Shown piece by piece: positions 8,329 to 17,453 of a DNA stretch of 64,000 nt (positions are counted from its first letter, which is position 1; the number at the start of each line of letters is the position of its first letter). Below the pieces are notes generated by a model. The model did not search any database and was not told the DNA's origin. It saw nothing but the letters and a program-made list of their open reading frames with translations. The position numbers and the translations under genes were made by a program. Source of the DNA: a virus; IMG/VR virus record IMGVR_UViG_3300046787_000390, positions 1 through 64,000 of that record; one strand, 5' to 3'.

Positions 8329-11186
8329 TACCAGTATCCACCTTTTAGTAAATTACCATTTGCAAATTCCTTGACACTGAAGTTATTACTTATTTGTGAA
8401 CGGCTTTGTATTGGTAATAATGTAATTGATATTTCCATCTTAGTCGGCACATAGGTCGGAGTCGAAGATGCTAAATTATTCGCTTGTGACAGAGGTGAAT
8501 TTGTTAATGCGCCTGCTACTAAGCTGCTGTTTAGTAAACGATTCACACTGTATGACAGCGGGTTATTTGAAAGAGGATTTCTTAACCGACTGTTAAGTCT
8601 GTTGGTATTATTCTGAAGGGTGCTTTGACAACGGATGTAATCAACATCCGGCGGCAATGTATAGTTAAATTGACTTACAACGCAAGGATGCTCGGCAAAT
8701 TGATAATCGCCGTAACCATTTAAGTAAACCAAAGGCGGTGGCGATCCACGTTGGGTGTCTTGGCCATAAAACATTTTGGTGCAGCTACGGAAGAAGTGAA
8801 TCACGGCCAACAAGTAATCGCCTTCTTTTGTATCCTGGGCTGTGAATGTTCCGCGGATGTTAACTGCATCAACATAACTGCCTTTGTAAAAGTAACCTCT
8901 GTAGTTTGAGTGTGTTAAATCGTATGGATCATAATTTGCTTTGTACGCTGTTTCGATAGATGGTGTATAAGGAAATATCACACCGTCAGTGAGTTTCAAC
9001 GCTGATAAAATTCCAGGTTGCGGAGCATTATACAAATAATTGCTGTTTGGCGCCAGGCGCAAGCGCACACGCCAATCTGTAGATTGTGCTTTGGTGTTCC
9101 TTAGCTCTCTAATTGTTTGTTGAGCTCTTGCCTGGTTGGTCTGTGCAACTGTAATCGTATTGGTTGTAGATGTTGCATTGGCGCCATCGGGTCCAGTAAA
9201 CAAATTAGTTATACTTGATATTGCATTTGCACCGGCACCCACGATTCCGGATGCAATAGCAGATACTGATGCAGCTACACTAGTCAATGTAATACCGCTA
9301 GAAATATTTAAATTATTTTCAGCCGCGGTAGCTTGTTGCTGTGTTAGCCCTGTTTGTACTGTTTGCCCAGTTCTGCTATCAAAAACAGAAAAAGTTTTGG
9401 TTACTGAATCGTATGCTGTTTTAAATTTGCTAGCGCCTGCATCAAATACCGCAGCAGCCTGCCCTAGTACGCTTGTATCTGTAGATGCAACAACTTTTGC
9501 TGCTGAATCTCTTGCAGCAGTTACCGCTTCAGTAGCAGCATTAGTTTGTTCCAATACCTTTTGTGTTTCAGATAATTTAACGTACTCGCCTTTTAATTGT
9601 TCTTCGAGAATTGCACGTTCTTCTGCGGTGGTATTTGGATTTTCAAGTCGTTGATTAATATTGTAGATATTGTCTGAAGTTTTAACAATATCTGCTGTTG
9701 CTACTTTTCTATCGTTCTCGTACTGTTTTAATGCAGCATTTGTTGAATCAACTGTTGCCTTGGCTTGATTATATGTTTCTGACTTCTCTGGTGTTCCGCT
9801 TACTGCGGCTGGAGAAAAAATTGAACTAGATGCTGTCCCAGCAACAACTTTTGCTGCTGAATCTCTTGCAGTTGTAACTGCCGCGGTTGCAGCATTAGTT
9901 TGTTCCAGTACCTTTTGTGTTTCAGATAATTTAACATACTCACCTTTTAACTGATCTTCGAGTATTGCTCTTTCTTCTGCACTAGTATTTGGATTTTCAA
10001 GTCGTTGATTGATATTGTAGATATTGTCAGACGTCTTGACGATATCTGCTGTTGCTACTTTTCTATCATCATCGTATTGCTTCAGTGCAGCATTTGTCGA
10101 ATCAACAGTTGCCACAGCTTGATTGTATGAATCCGATCTTGTTATCACAACAAGACCAGAGCTATCCACTGTGTAAGGTGCTTTAATTGATTTTAAATCA
10201 GTTGTTGCAACTACCTTTGCAGCCGAATCTCGTGCTGTTGTTACTGCCTCAGCAGCAGCATTAGTTTGTTCCAATGACTTCGACGAAACTGCTAACTTAT
10301 CGTATTCACCTTTTAACTGTTCCTGGGCAACTGCTCTTTCTTCTTCGGAGATATTAGGATCTTCGAGTTTATTCTGAATAGCATAAATGTTGTCTGAGGT
10401 GCGTACAATATCGGCTGTATACGTTGCTTTCTCAGAGTCATATTGTTTAAGTGCTGTGTCAGTAGATTCGACAGTTTTTACAGCTTGGTTATATGTTTCG
10501 GCTTTTTCTGTCGGGCTAGGGCCAAAAAAGTCAGATATAGACGAGCCTGTTTTCCGGGCACTGTCGATGCCACTAGAAACGCCGCCGGCTGCACTGGCTG
10601 CTCCACCAACAACAGAAACTGCGGCTGTCAACGGTTGTATAATCTGATTGATTGGGTTTTGAATTCCCAATGCGTTTGTGGCAGCATTAACAGCCGGTGC
10701 TATTTTTTGATATGATGCCAATACCTTCTGTGCGTCTTTGGCAATTGTCCCTACTTCTTTAGATACAGTGTCGGCTACTGATTTGATTTTATCCAGCGAC
10801 GGCAGTGAATCCTTAACTGCGGTATAACCTGCCGAAATAGAGTCTCCCAATGACTTAGCACCGTCAGTGAATGAACTGAGTGATGGAAAGGAATCTGTTA
10901 TGGAACTAAAACTAAAATCCCCAACGCTAGGAATTGAACTTAAAATAGATCCAGAGTTAAATGTGTCAAACCAATCTGCGCTGCCTGCAAAACTACCGGT
11001 TGCAGACCAGGCGTCAATGCTTGCAAGATCACTAATAGGAACGTCAAACGTTGTGCCAAAATCACCAACTGCTCCAATACTAGATAAGAATTCTGTACCT
11101 GATGTGTCAACAACAGAAGTTACGCTACTAAAGTCAAAGGTGCTACCGAAGTCAATGGAATCAAACGAAATAAAATCAAAGGGCAT
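8328..11186 (-). CDS. 48: Tail-tube cap protein gp48-like with large repeat-bearing N-terminus
   Basis: A 952-residue protein. The last 300 residues match gp48 of T4-like phages: IIFPYTPSI-type segment (VIFPYTPSIETAYKANYDPYDL), HFFRSCTKMFYG, PPPLVYLNGYGDYQF, LPPDVDYIRC, and a closing VKEFANGNLLKGGYW. gp48 caps the baseplate hub and starts the tail tube. T4 gp48 is only 364 residues; here about 600 extra N-terminal residues contain Ser/Phe/Asp-rich sequence, an Ala/Gly-rich stretch and three roughly 100-residue coiled-coil repeats (about residues 229-328, 351-450 and 469-568). The role of the extension is unknown. The C-terminal assignment is firm. Confidence 0.78.
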   Translation of the reverse strand: MPFDFISFDSIDFGSTFDFSSVTSVVDTSGTEFLSSIGAVGDFGTTFDVPISDLASIDAWSATGSFAGSADWFDTFNSGSILSSIPSVGDFSFSSITDSFPSLSSFTDGAKSLGDSISAGYTAVKDSLPSLDKIKSVADTVSKEVGTIAKDAQKVLASYQKIAPAVNAATNALGIQNPINQIIQPLTAAVSVVGGAASAAGGVSSGIDSARKTGSSISDFFGPSPTEKAETYNQAVKTVESTDTALKQYDSEKATYTADIVRTSDNIYAIQNKLEDPNISEEERAVAQEQLKGEYDKLAVSSKSLEQTNAAAEAVTTARDSAAKVVATTDLKSIKAPYTVDSSGLVVITRSDSYNQAVATVDSTNAALKQYDDDRKVATADIVKTSDNIYNINQRLENPNTSAEERAILEDQLKGEYVKLSETQKVLEQTNAATAAVTTARDSAAKVVAGTASSSIFSPAAVSGTPEKSETYNQAKATVDSTNAALKQYENDRKVATADIVKTSDNIYNINQRLENPNTTAEERAILEEQLKGEYVKLSETQKVLEQTNAATEAVTAARDSAAKVVASTDTSVLGQAAAVFDAGASKFKTAYDSVTKTFSVFDSRTGQTVQTGLTQQQATAAENNLNISSGITLTSVAASVSAIASGIVGAGANAISSITNLFTGPDGANATSTTNTITVAQTNQARAQQTIRELRNTKAQSTDWRVRLRLAPNSNYLYNAPQPGILSALKLTDGVIFPYTPSIETAYKANYDPYDLTHSNYRGYFYKGSYVDAVNIRGTFTAQDTKEGDYLLAVIHFFRSCTKMFYGQDTQRGSPPPLVYLNGYGDYQFAEHPCVVSQFNYTLPPDVDYIRCQSTLQNNTNRLNSRLRNPLSNNPLSYSVNRLLNSSLVAGALTNSPLSQANNLASSTPTYVPTKMEISITLLPIQSRSQISNNFSVKEFANGNLLKGGYW
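9483..10502 (-). repeat. Three tandem ~300-bp coding repeats in gp48 N-terminus
   Basis: Three copies of a roughly 100-codon unit (consensus fragments YNQAxxTVxSTxxALKQY, ADIVKTSDNIYNINQ, AEERAILEEQLKGEY, EQTNAA and ARDSAAKVVA). Copies two and three are nearly identical; the first is diverged. Spacers of 18-22 codons separate them. The pattern is helical with heptads, consistent with a coiled-coil stalk. Confidence 0.9.
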
Positions 11187-11192
11187 AAATTA

Positions 11193-11915
11193 TCAATCCT
11201 TTAAAATCACTGTTTGTTCCAGCGACTCAATATCTTTAGCATCTGTAGCATGTATGCAAAACCAAACGCTGTCCTCTAGTGCAAGAATAGTGTGAGTAAT
11301 GTCTTTTTCAATTTCAATCATTGCAGGAGCAATGTACTCTTGAATTACTACACCGACTGCAACTCTAACACGCCCTTGCGCTAATATACTCAGATGATTG
11401 TAAGCATGTTTGTGTGTTGGAACTTTTGTTCCCTTTGGGATTACCATTTTTCTAGCATATACGCCTTCGGTAAAAAAATGTTCTATTTCCGAAGCTTCTT
11501 CATCTAGCGGTACTATCTTTTGATAGTGCTGTCCGATGCCGTAGCAAATAACGTCATCTAGCGTGATAATATCAACTGGCACTCCTTTAGGGAGAATAAA
11601 ATGCGCTGGCGCAACGGCCTTGAAACCTTTACTTGAATCGCCGTCGATTAACACTGCAACTGTTCCTTGACTTACAACAACTACTCGTTCTCTTGTTGCG
11701 GACTTTAGTTGCAATTTTTTACCTTTTGGAATATTCAAAGCATGCACATCCATATCATGCCCTTCGGTTAGTGTTTTTAATACTCGTTGCTCAGGAGGCA
11801 GCTCATTGGATGTCGCAGTGTTATCTGCAACTAATGCAATGTCAACATGATCAGACTCTGATAGTGCAGGGTCGTCATTGAAAGTATCAGTAGGGTTGTA
11901 GGTTTGGTTATGCAT
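11193..11915 (-). CDS. Bicupin-like protein
   Basis: A 240-residue protein from ATG at 11915; a TTG 21 bases upstream is possible but would include the late box. Two beta-barrel-like halves are visible: one around KGKKLQLKSATRERVVVVSQGTVAVLIDG and a second around KGTKVPTHKHAYNHLSILAQGRVRV, where the HxH plus a following H look like a cupin metal site. The first half lacks the histidines. Function unknown; cupins include sugar-modifying enzymes and small-molecule binding proteins. It heads the baseplate operon and its stop (TGA) lies 7 bases before the gp48 ATG. Confidence 0.6.
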   Translation of the reverse strand: MHNQTYNPTDTFNDDPALSESDHVDIALVADNTATSNELPPEQRVLKTLTEGHDMDVHALNIPKGKKLQLKSATRERVVVVSQGTVAVLIDGDSSKGFKAVAPAHFILPKGVPVDIITLDDVICYGIGQHYQKIVPLDEEASEIEHFFTEGVYARKMVIPKGTKVPTHKHAYNHLSILAQGRVRVAVGVVIQEYIAPAMIEIEKDITHTILALEDSVWFCIHATDAKDIESLEQTVILKD

Positions 11916-11920
11916 AGCTT

Positions 11921-11926
11921 TATTTA
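11921..11926 (-). promoter_or_regulatory. Late promoter box for bicupin gene, leaderless arrangement
   Basis: Minus strand GGGTAAATAAAGCT then ATG. The box ends 5 bases before the start codon and there is no Shine-Dalgarno sequence. Likely head promoter of the gp48-gp53-hub-gp5 operon. Confidence 0.55.
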
Positions 11927-11959
11927 CCCAGATCAATATCTGCCCAGTTTATCTAACTG

Positions 11960-11987
11960 TTGACATGTAGTGCTTTTGTGTTATAAT
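11960..11987 (+). promoter_or_regulatory. sigma70-type promoter for the gp55 operon
   Basis: TTGACA at 11960-11965, a 16-base spacer, and TATAAT at 11982-11987. A leader of about 20 bases with an AGGAG ribosome site follows before the GTG start of gp55. Consensus quality suggests recognition by unmodified host polymerase, giving early or middle expression. Confidence 0.8.
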
Positions 11988-12014
11988 AAGTAATCTATTA
12001 GGAGACTTTTCCCT

Positions 12015-12914
12015 GTGTCAACAACATTAACAAGAACGCCTGCCAAGGTAAATTACCTCAACAATCGCGACATTTTAAAAGAAATTCATTTAAGCAAGAA
12101 CACATATTGCTGGTATCAAGATCGTGTAAACGACCACCAATACGACATTATTTTACCTAGCTTGAGCAAGATAAATCAGCGTACAATAGCCGAAGCACGC
12201 CGAAACAGGGTTGATCGAATCAAACGTGAAACCGGTGAAGTACTAAACGAAAAGAAAATCCCGCACAGCGAGTTGGTATTCCGCATTACTTGTTGGGATC
12301 ATGTCCCGGCAGCACCTAAAAAAATTCCAAAAACACAAGCCAAGAAGAAAAAAATTGAAGATATCTTAGAGTTCGAAGAACTAATTGAGAACGAAGATGG
12401 TCTCGACGAAACGCTAGAAGTGCCAGTGCAAGATACTGCCAAGATGCGTCTTAACTTCCCTCCATTTGAGCATTATCGATTAGACGAAGAAAAGGTTCCT
12501 CAGCTGGTAGGTCGTAGTCACTGGAAGGGCGATTTGAAAACCGGCGAGTTCTCAAAGGAGCATGGGAACATGACCAAGAAGCTTGCCCTAATGTTTATGA
12601 AATTGTGTGAACGATATGCTACTCGTTCAAACTGGCGTGGGTATACTTACAATGAGGAAATGCGTGGACAGGCTCTACTACAACTATCTCAAATTGGTCT
12701 ACAGTTTGACGAATCCAAAAGCCAGAATCCCTTTGCATATTACACTGCCGCCATTACTAACAGCTTTACAAGAATTCTCAACATCGAAAAGAAGATGCAA
12801 AATATCAGAGATGACATTTTGGAAATAAACGGTTTGAACCCAAGTTGGACAAGACAAAACTCGGGAACGGGCAACTATGCGTCCGGACCGGTTGTATCTA
12901 CCTACAGTGAGTAG
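12015..12914 (+). CDS. 55: Late transcription sigma factor gp55
   Basis: A 299-residue protein with GTG start, chosen because AGGAG lies about 10 bases upstream. The C-terminal third carries the gp55 core: YNEEMRGQALLQLSQIGLQFD, NPFAYYTAAITNSFTRILN, EKKMQNIRDDILE and GLNPSWTRQ. T4 gp55 is 185 residues, so this one has a longer N-terminal and middle region with an acidic insert (EFEELIENEDGLDETLE). gp55 directs host polymerase to TATAAATA late promoters with gp33 and the clamp gp45, neither of which is in this window. It ends with UAG, the only UAG terminator in the window; after three more codons comes a second UAG and then the gp47 ATG, all in the same frame. Confidence 0.92.
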   Translation: MSTTLTRTPAKVNYLNNRDILKEIHLSKNTYCWYQDRVNDHQYDIILPSLSKINQRTIAEARRNRVDRIKRETGEVLNEKKIPHSELVFRITCWDHVPAAPKKIPKTQAKKKKIEDILEFEELIENEDGLDETLEVPVQDTAKMRLNFPPFEHYRLDEEKVPQLVGRSHWKGDLKTGEFSKEHGNMTKKLALMFMKLCERYATRSNWRGYTYNEEMRGQALLQLSQIGLQFDESKSQNPFAYYTAAITNSFTRILNIEKKMQNIRDDILEINGLNPSWTRQNSGTGNYASGPVVSTYSE

Positions 12915-12926
12915 TATACTGTATAG

Positions 12927-13943
12927 ATGAGTAATCTATTTAAAAAAGCTGCAATCTTCACTGACATCCATTTTGGCTTAAAGTCAAACAGTATTCTCCA
13001 CAACGAGGACTGTTTGTCTTTTGTCAAGTGGGCAACTGCCAAAGCAAAAGAGGAAGGGTGCGAAACTTGTTTGTTCCTCGGCGATTGGCACAACAATCGA
13101 TCGACTATTAACATTGTTACACTCAACTACAGCCTGCAAGCACTGGAACACCTAAATGCTAATTTTCAACGTGTGTATTTTATTCCTGGTAACCACGATT
13201 TATATTATCGCGATAAACGTGACATTCAAAGCGTGGAGTTTGCAAAGCACCTCCCTCGTGTTCAAATCTGCAATGATTGGTTCAGCGATGGTAATGTCAC
13301 TATTGCCCCTTGGCTATGTGGAGATGATCATAAACGCCTGGCCAAACTAAAAGGTGATTACTTGTTTGGGCACTTTGAGCTGCCCGGTTATTTGATGAAC
13401 GCAATGGTGGAGATGCCGGATCATGGGGAATTGCAACGAGATCAGCTTGGGGGCTTCGGTCATGTGTTCACTGGGCACTTCCACAAGCGACAGACTAAAA
13501 AGAACATTACCTACATCGGTAATGCGTTCCCTCACAATTATGCAGATGCTGGCGACGACGAACGAGGCCTCACTATTCTGGAGTGGGGACAAGCGCCTAC
13601 TTTTCATCAATGGCCTGATCAACCGACCTATAGGGTATACGGTCTTGCGAACCTTATCGACAACGCTGAAACACTTCTTAAAGCCAAAATGCACGTTCGT
13701 GTCAATCTAGACATTGAGATCAGTTACGAAGAAGCAGGCTTTATCAAAGACAACTTCATCACAAATTACAACTTGCGGGAAATGTCGTTGATTCCGAACA
13801 AAGCGGTTGGAGTTGATGAGGACATGGCACCCGGAGATGTCAAGTTTGAATCAGTGGATCAAATTGTCACTGATCAGATTACTAATATTGAATCAGAATT
13901 CTACGATAACAAACTTCTACTAAAGATTTACCAAAATCTATGA
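12927..13943 (+). CDS. 47: Recombination nuclease subunit gp47 (SbcD/Mre11-like)
   Basis: A 338-residue metallophosphoesterase. Motifs in order are FTDIHFG (residues 11-17), LGDWHNNRS (about 50), PGNHDLYY (about 88), GHFELPG (about 150) and FTGHFHKR (about 183), the five phosphoesterase metal-binding blocks of Mre11. With gp46 it forms the end-processing nuclease needed for recombination-dependent replication. It begins one codon after an in-frame UAG that follows gp55, and it has no clear Shine-Dalgarno sequence of its own. Its TGA overlaps the next start (ATGA). Confidence 0.93.
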   Translation: MSNLFKKAAIFTDIHFGLKSNSILHNEDCLSFVKWATAKAKEEGCETCLFLGDWHNNRSTINIVTLNYSLQALEHLNANFQRVYFIPGNHDLYYRDKRDIQSVEFAKHLPRVQICNDWFSDGNVTIAPWLCGDDHKRLAKLKGDYLFGHFELPGYLMNAMVEMPDHGELQRDQLGGFGHVFTGHFHKRQTKKNITYIGNAFPHNYADAGDDERGLTILEWGQAPTFHQWPDQPTYRVYGLANLIDNAETLLKAKMHVRVNLDIEISYEEAGFIKDNFITNYNLREMSLIPNKAVGVDEDMAPGDVKFESVDQIVTDQITNIESEFYDNKLLLKIYQNL

Positions 13944-14749
13944 TCTACTGTGTTTGGTATCCCAGCGGAGGGTTTGGGCACTTTGTTAATGCAGTGCTAA
14001 CGTTGCACGGCGACGGATTTGCAAGACCAAAAAACGACGTTAAATTTAGTGCAGTCGGCGATTTACATTATCTTGATTTAGTGTTACCAAAATATCTTCA
14101 CAATTATAATTACAATTATAATTTAGAAACTGTTGACCTAAACAAAAATTATTCTGTACTAATCGATAACGGTATCAACGACGAATCAACACTGTTCCGT
14201 GAAAAATTTAAAAATTCAGAAGTTATCAAAATATGTTATACTGATCGCAGTTGGCCAATAGTTGCAAAAACATCGATTATCAAAGCATTAAAAACTCAGC
14301 TCGATAGCGAGTTGCCACTAGAGAATAACTGGGAGTTGGACAACAACTGGGCGGTTAGAGAAAAGTATTTTCTCTATCTCAAGGATCATCCAAACCGGCA
14401 TGCGTGGAGACCGAGTCCTGCTAGCCACACATTATCAGTTGAATCGTTGCTTGACTACGAGTTGTTTGTAGAATTACTACTGTCATTTGGGATCAACTGC
14501 ACTGATTTTAAAAGTTTACACAGTGAGATGTTGAAGAACAACTGCCAACATTTTTCTGGGTTCCATTCTTCAGATAAAATTATCAATGCAATTAAAACCA
14601 ATGATCATATAAACATCGCCGATGTTACCGATCTGTGGGATCAAGCAGTTGTAAATTATTTTTTATATCTCGAGTTTGGGGTTGAGGTACCAGCAAACAC
14701 GTATGCTAACTGGTTTACCAACACTTCAGAAATTAGTAAAATACTTTAA
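13940..14749 (+). CDS. Unknown protein between gp47 and gp46
   Basis: A 269-residue protein whose ATG overlaps the gp47 stop codon. I do not recognise the family. The N-terminus (YPSGGFGHFVNAVL) has a glycine-rich turn between a beta strand and a helix, loosely like a P-loop or sulfotransferase start, but it lacks the GK(S/T). The middle has an Asn/Tyr-rich strand (NYNYNYN) and a YLKDHPNRHAWRPSPASH segment. No membrane segment or signal peptide is visible. It is co-transcribed with the oxygenase and radical SAM genes. Enzyme identity is not claimed. Confidence 0.75.
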   Translation: MIYCVWYPSGGFGHFVNAVLTLHGDGFARPKNDVKFSAVGDLHYLDLVLPKYLHNYNYNYNLETVDLNKNYSVLIDNGINDESTLFREKFKNSEVIKICYTDRSWPIVAKTSIIKALKTQLDSELPLENNWELDNNWAVREKYFLYLKDHPNRHAWRPSPASHTLSVESLLDYELFVELLLSFGINCTDFKSLHSEMLKNNCQHFSGFHSSDKIINAIKTNDHINIADVTDLWDQAVVNYFLYLEFGVEVPANTYANWFTNTSEISKIL

Positions 14750-14757
14750 CAATTTTT

Positions 14758-15375
14758 ATGTCAATGAATACTATAACACCAAATATACTGTACCGCAATG
14801 ATAAATTTTTATCGTTGAGTGAAGTTACTCACTATCAAAATTTATTGAAAAACAGAAATTGGGGACTCTCTGACACGCCAACCTTAGATACACTGCAATA
14901 TGTTAGTCAAGACTTGTACAACCATTACAAGTGGGACGGAAATTGGGACGATGCTAGATGGCTAGATTCAACGCCAGCAGATTGGGAACATTTATACAAT
15001 AAAATTGCTACTCATTTGCCGCCGCATTATGTACACTGGGTCGACGTTAAACTGACTGGATCTCTTCAAGGCGGAACTCCTATTCACAAAGATGCAGGTC
15101 CCGATCGATCTGGTGGTGACACAACAAAATTTAGCGAGTCGTTAACTGTATTGTGTAACTTAAACACTGGTTGGGACCCTCTGTGGGGCGGAGGATTAGT
15201 AGTTTATCAAACTTCAGTTGATTCTAATAATCATCAAGTAGCCGAAACAATACCGATTGTGCCCGGACAGTTGTTGATTGTTAATAACTGTTATCATTCT
15301 ATCGAATTAATTACTGAACCGTCCAAATGTAGAGTGTCTTTCATACTACATGTGTTAAAATATAAGCAATCATGA
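14758..15375 (+). CDS. 2OG-Fe(II) oxygenase family protein
   Basis: A 205-residue protein with the full facial-triad pattern of prolyl-hydroxylase-like 2-oxoglutarate oxygenases: H110-x-D112 in PIHKDAG, H180 in NNCYHSIELI, and the 2OG-binding arginine R192 in KCRVSFILHV, with the WGGGLVVY strand between. Such enzymes hydroxylate proteins, nucleic acid bases or small molecules; the substrate here is unknown. T4-like phages of aquatic bacteria often carry several. It sits between gp47 and gp46 and its TGA overlaps the gp46 ATG, so it is coupled to gp46. Confidence 0.82.
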   Translation: MSMNTITPNILYRNDKFLSLSEVTHYQNLLKNRNWGLSDTPTLDTLQYVSQDLYNHYKWDGNWDDARWLDSTPADWEHLYNKIATHLPPHYVHWVDVKLTGSLQGGTPIHKDAGPDRSGGDTTKFSESLTVLCNLNTGWDPLWGGGLVVYQTSVDSNNHQVAETIPIVPGQLLIVNNCYHSIELITEPSKCRVSFILHVLKYKQS

Positions 15376-17453
15376 TCAAATTTAAAAATTTAACTGTTAA
15401 AAACTTTATGAGTGTAGGTAACGCTACACAAGGCATCGACTTTGATCGTAAGGATCTTACCCTTGTGCTAGGCGAAAACTTAGACCTAGGCGGCGACGGT
15501 AGCCGCAATGGCACTGGCAAGACTACAATTATCAATGCATTAAGTTATGCCCTGTACGGCAATGCTCTAAGTAATATTCGTAAAGATAATCTTGTGAACA
15601 AAACTAACGGCAAGGCTATGCTGGTTAGTTTAGAGTTCGATGTTAACGGTAAAGAATACAAAATTGAACGTGGTCGTAAGCCCAACGTGCTAAAGTTCTA
15701 CGTTAATCACGAAGAACAAGCAGCAACAGACGAAGCACAGGGCGAAAACAAAGAGACACAAGAAGCAATTGAACGTATCCTAGGCATGAGTCATGACATG
15801 TTCAAACATGTGCTAGCCCTTAACACCTACACCGAACCGTTTCTAAGTTTAAAAGCCAATGAGCAGCGCACTATTATCGAGCAGTTGCTAGGCATTACAT
15901 TACTTTCGGAACGTGCCGACAAGATCAAAGAACTTAACAAGCAGACCAAAGACGGTATTGCACAAGAAGAGTTTCGTGTCCGGGCTGTACAAGAAGCAAA
16001 CAAACGTATTGAAGAACAAATCGAAAGTCTGCGCCGTAGACAAGGGCTATGGCAAAAGAAAGTAGACAGTGACTTAACCTATCTAGCTGCTCAATATACC
16101 GACCTGTCAAAAATTGACATCGAAGCTGAACTGCAAGCACATAAAGATCTAGCAGTATGGTCGGCTAAAAAGTCTCAACAAGATATATACAACTCTCTGG
16201 TTGCAAGAGAAACTGCCTGGCGACAAAAACACACATCTGAAGTTGCTGCTGCTGGGCATGCATACCTAGACAAGAATCGAATCAATATCGAAACTGAGCT
16301 CGAAGCGTGGGTAGCGTTGGCAGCATACAACCAAAAAGCCAAAGACATTGCAGATCTTGAAAAATTAATTGCTCGCTGTGTTTCCGACGAAGCTAAAGAA
16401 CAAAAAATTATCAATAAGTTAAAAGCCGAAGTGGAAGAGCTTAAAGCCCACAAGTGTTATGCGTGTGGGCAAGACTTCCATGACACCAATCACGAAACTG
16501 TGTTAGCTGCAAAAGAAAAAGCGTTGCAAGAAGCTGCGTTGCAAGCATTAGCAACTAACAGTCAATGGTTAGAAAATACAGATGCGTTAACAGCTCTAGG
16601 TGAATTAGGACCAAAGCCGGTAACACACTACAGCACAGAAGCCGAAGCTATTCGCCACTCAAGTGAGTTGAACAGCTTGAAGCAAGTGTTAGATGCCAAG
16701 GAAGCAGAAACAAATCCGTTCTCTGAACAAATTGAAGAATTAGAAGAAGTTGTTGTTCCTCCACAACCCACAACGCACTACGATACTGAAACAGAAGCAG
16801 TTGAGCACCGCAGCCGAGTAAACAACTTGTTAGATCAGATTGCCAAGAAGGGCGAAGAGAAGGATCCGTATACTGAGCAAATTGACGACATGCAGAAACA
16901 AGCTCTACAAAAAGTTGATTACGATAGAATCAACGAGCTTACACGCTTACAAGAACATCAAGACTTCTTGCTCAAGTTGTTAACTAGCAAAGACTCGTTT
17001 GTTCGCAAGAAGATCATCGATCAAAATTTAGCGTACCTAAATCAACGATTAACTCATTACTTAGATCGTATCGGATTGCCGCACACAGTTAAATTTAATA
17101 ACGATCTGTCTGTTAGCATTGAAGAGCTTGGTCGTGAACTTGACTTTGACAACTTGAGTCGAGGAGAGCGCACACGTTTGATTTTGTCAATGTCATGGGC
17201 CTTCCGAGATGTGTGGGAATCACTGTATCACCCGATCAACTTGCTGTTCATCGACGAATTAATTGACAACGGTTTAGACACAGCTGGTGTTGAAAACGCA
17301 CTAGGCCTGCTGAAGAAAATGAGCAGAGAGCGTCACAAGTCAATTTGGTTAGTATCACACAGAGACGAACTAGCCGGACGAGTAGAGAACATTCTCAAAG
17401 TAATTAAAGAGAATGGGTTCACATCATACAACACTGATATAGATGTCGCGTGA
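15372..17453 (+). CDS. 46: Recombination nuclease subunit gp46 (SbcC/Rad50-like ATPase)
   Basis: A 693-residue SMC-type ATPase. Walker A is at about residues 43-51 (GSRNGTGKT), followed by two long coiled-coil arms broken by a zinc hook CYACG at about residue 360. The ABC signature LSRGERTRLILS is at about 594, and Walker B LLFIDELIDNG at about 622. Length is near the usual range for gp46. It pairs with gp47 to resect DNA ends. Unlike T4, where the two genes are near neighbours, two extra genes lie between them here. It overlaps the next gene by 11 bases. Confidence 0.95.
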   Translation: MIKFKNLTVKNFMSVGNATQGIDFDRKDLTLVLGENLDLGGDGSRNGTGKTTIINALSYALYGNALSNIRKDNLVNKTNGKAMLVSLEFDVNGKEYKIERGRKPNVLKFYVNHEEQAATDEAQGENKETQEAIERILGMSHDMFKHVLALNTYTEPFLSLKANEQRTIIEQLLGITLLSERADKIKELNKQTKDGIAQEEFRVRAVQEANKRIEEQIESLRRRQGLWQKKVDSDLTYLAAQYTDLSKIDIEAELQAHKDLAVWSAKKSQQDIYNSLVARETAWRQKHTSEVAAAGHAYLDKNRINIETELEAWVALAAYNQKAKDIADLEKLIARCVSDEAKEQKIINKLKAEVEELKAHKCYACGQDFHDTNHETVLAAKEKALQEAALQALATNSQWLENTDALTALGELGPKPVTHYSTEAEAIRHSSELNSLKQVLDAKEAETNPFSEQIEELEEVVVPPQPTTHYDTETEAVEHRSRVNNLLDQIAKKGEEKDPYTEQIDDMQKQALQKVDYDRINELTRLQEHQDFLLKLLTSKDSFVRKKIIDQNLAYLNQRLTHYLDRIGLPHTVKFNNDLSVSIEELGRELDFDNLSRGERTRLILSMSWAFRDVWESLYHPINLLFIDELIDNGLDTAGVENALGLLKKMSRERHKSIWLVSHRDELAGRVENILKVIKENGFTSYNTDIDVA

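Noticed and set aside
9136-9654. 172-codon plus-strand frame within gp48
   Set aside because: Shadow of the repeat region; Ala/Val-rich, no ribosome site, opposite to a well-supported gene.
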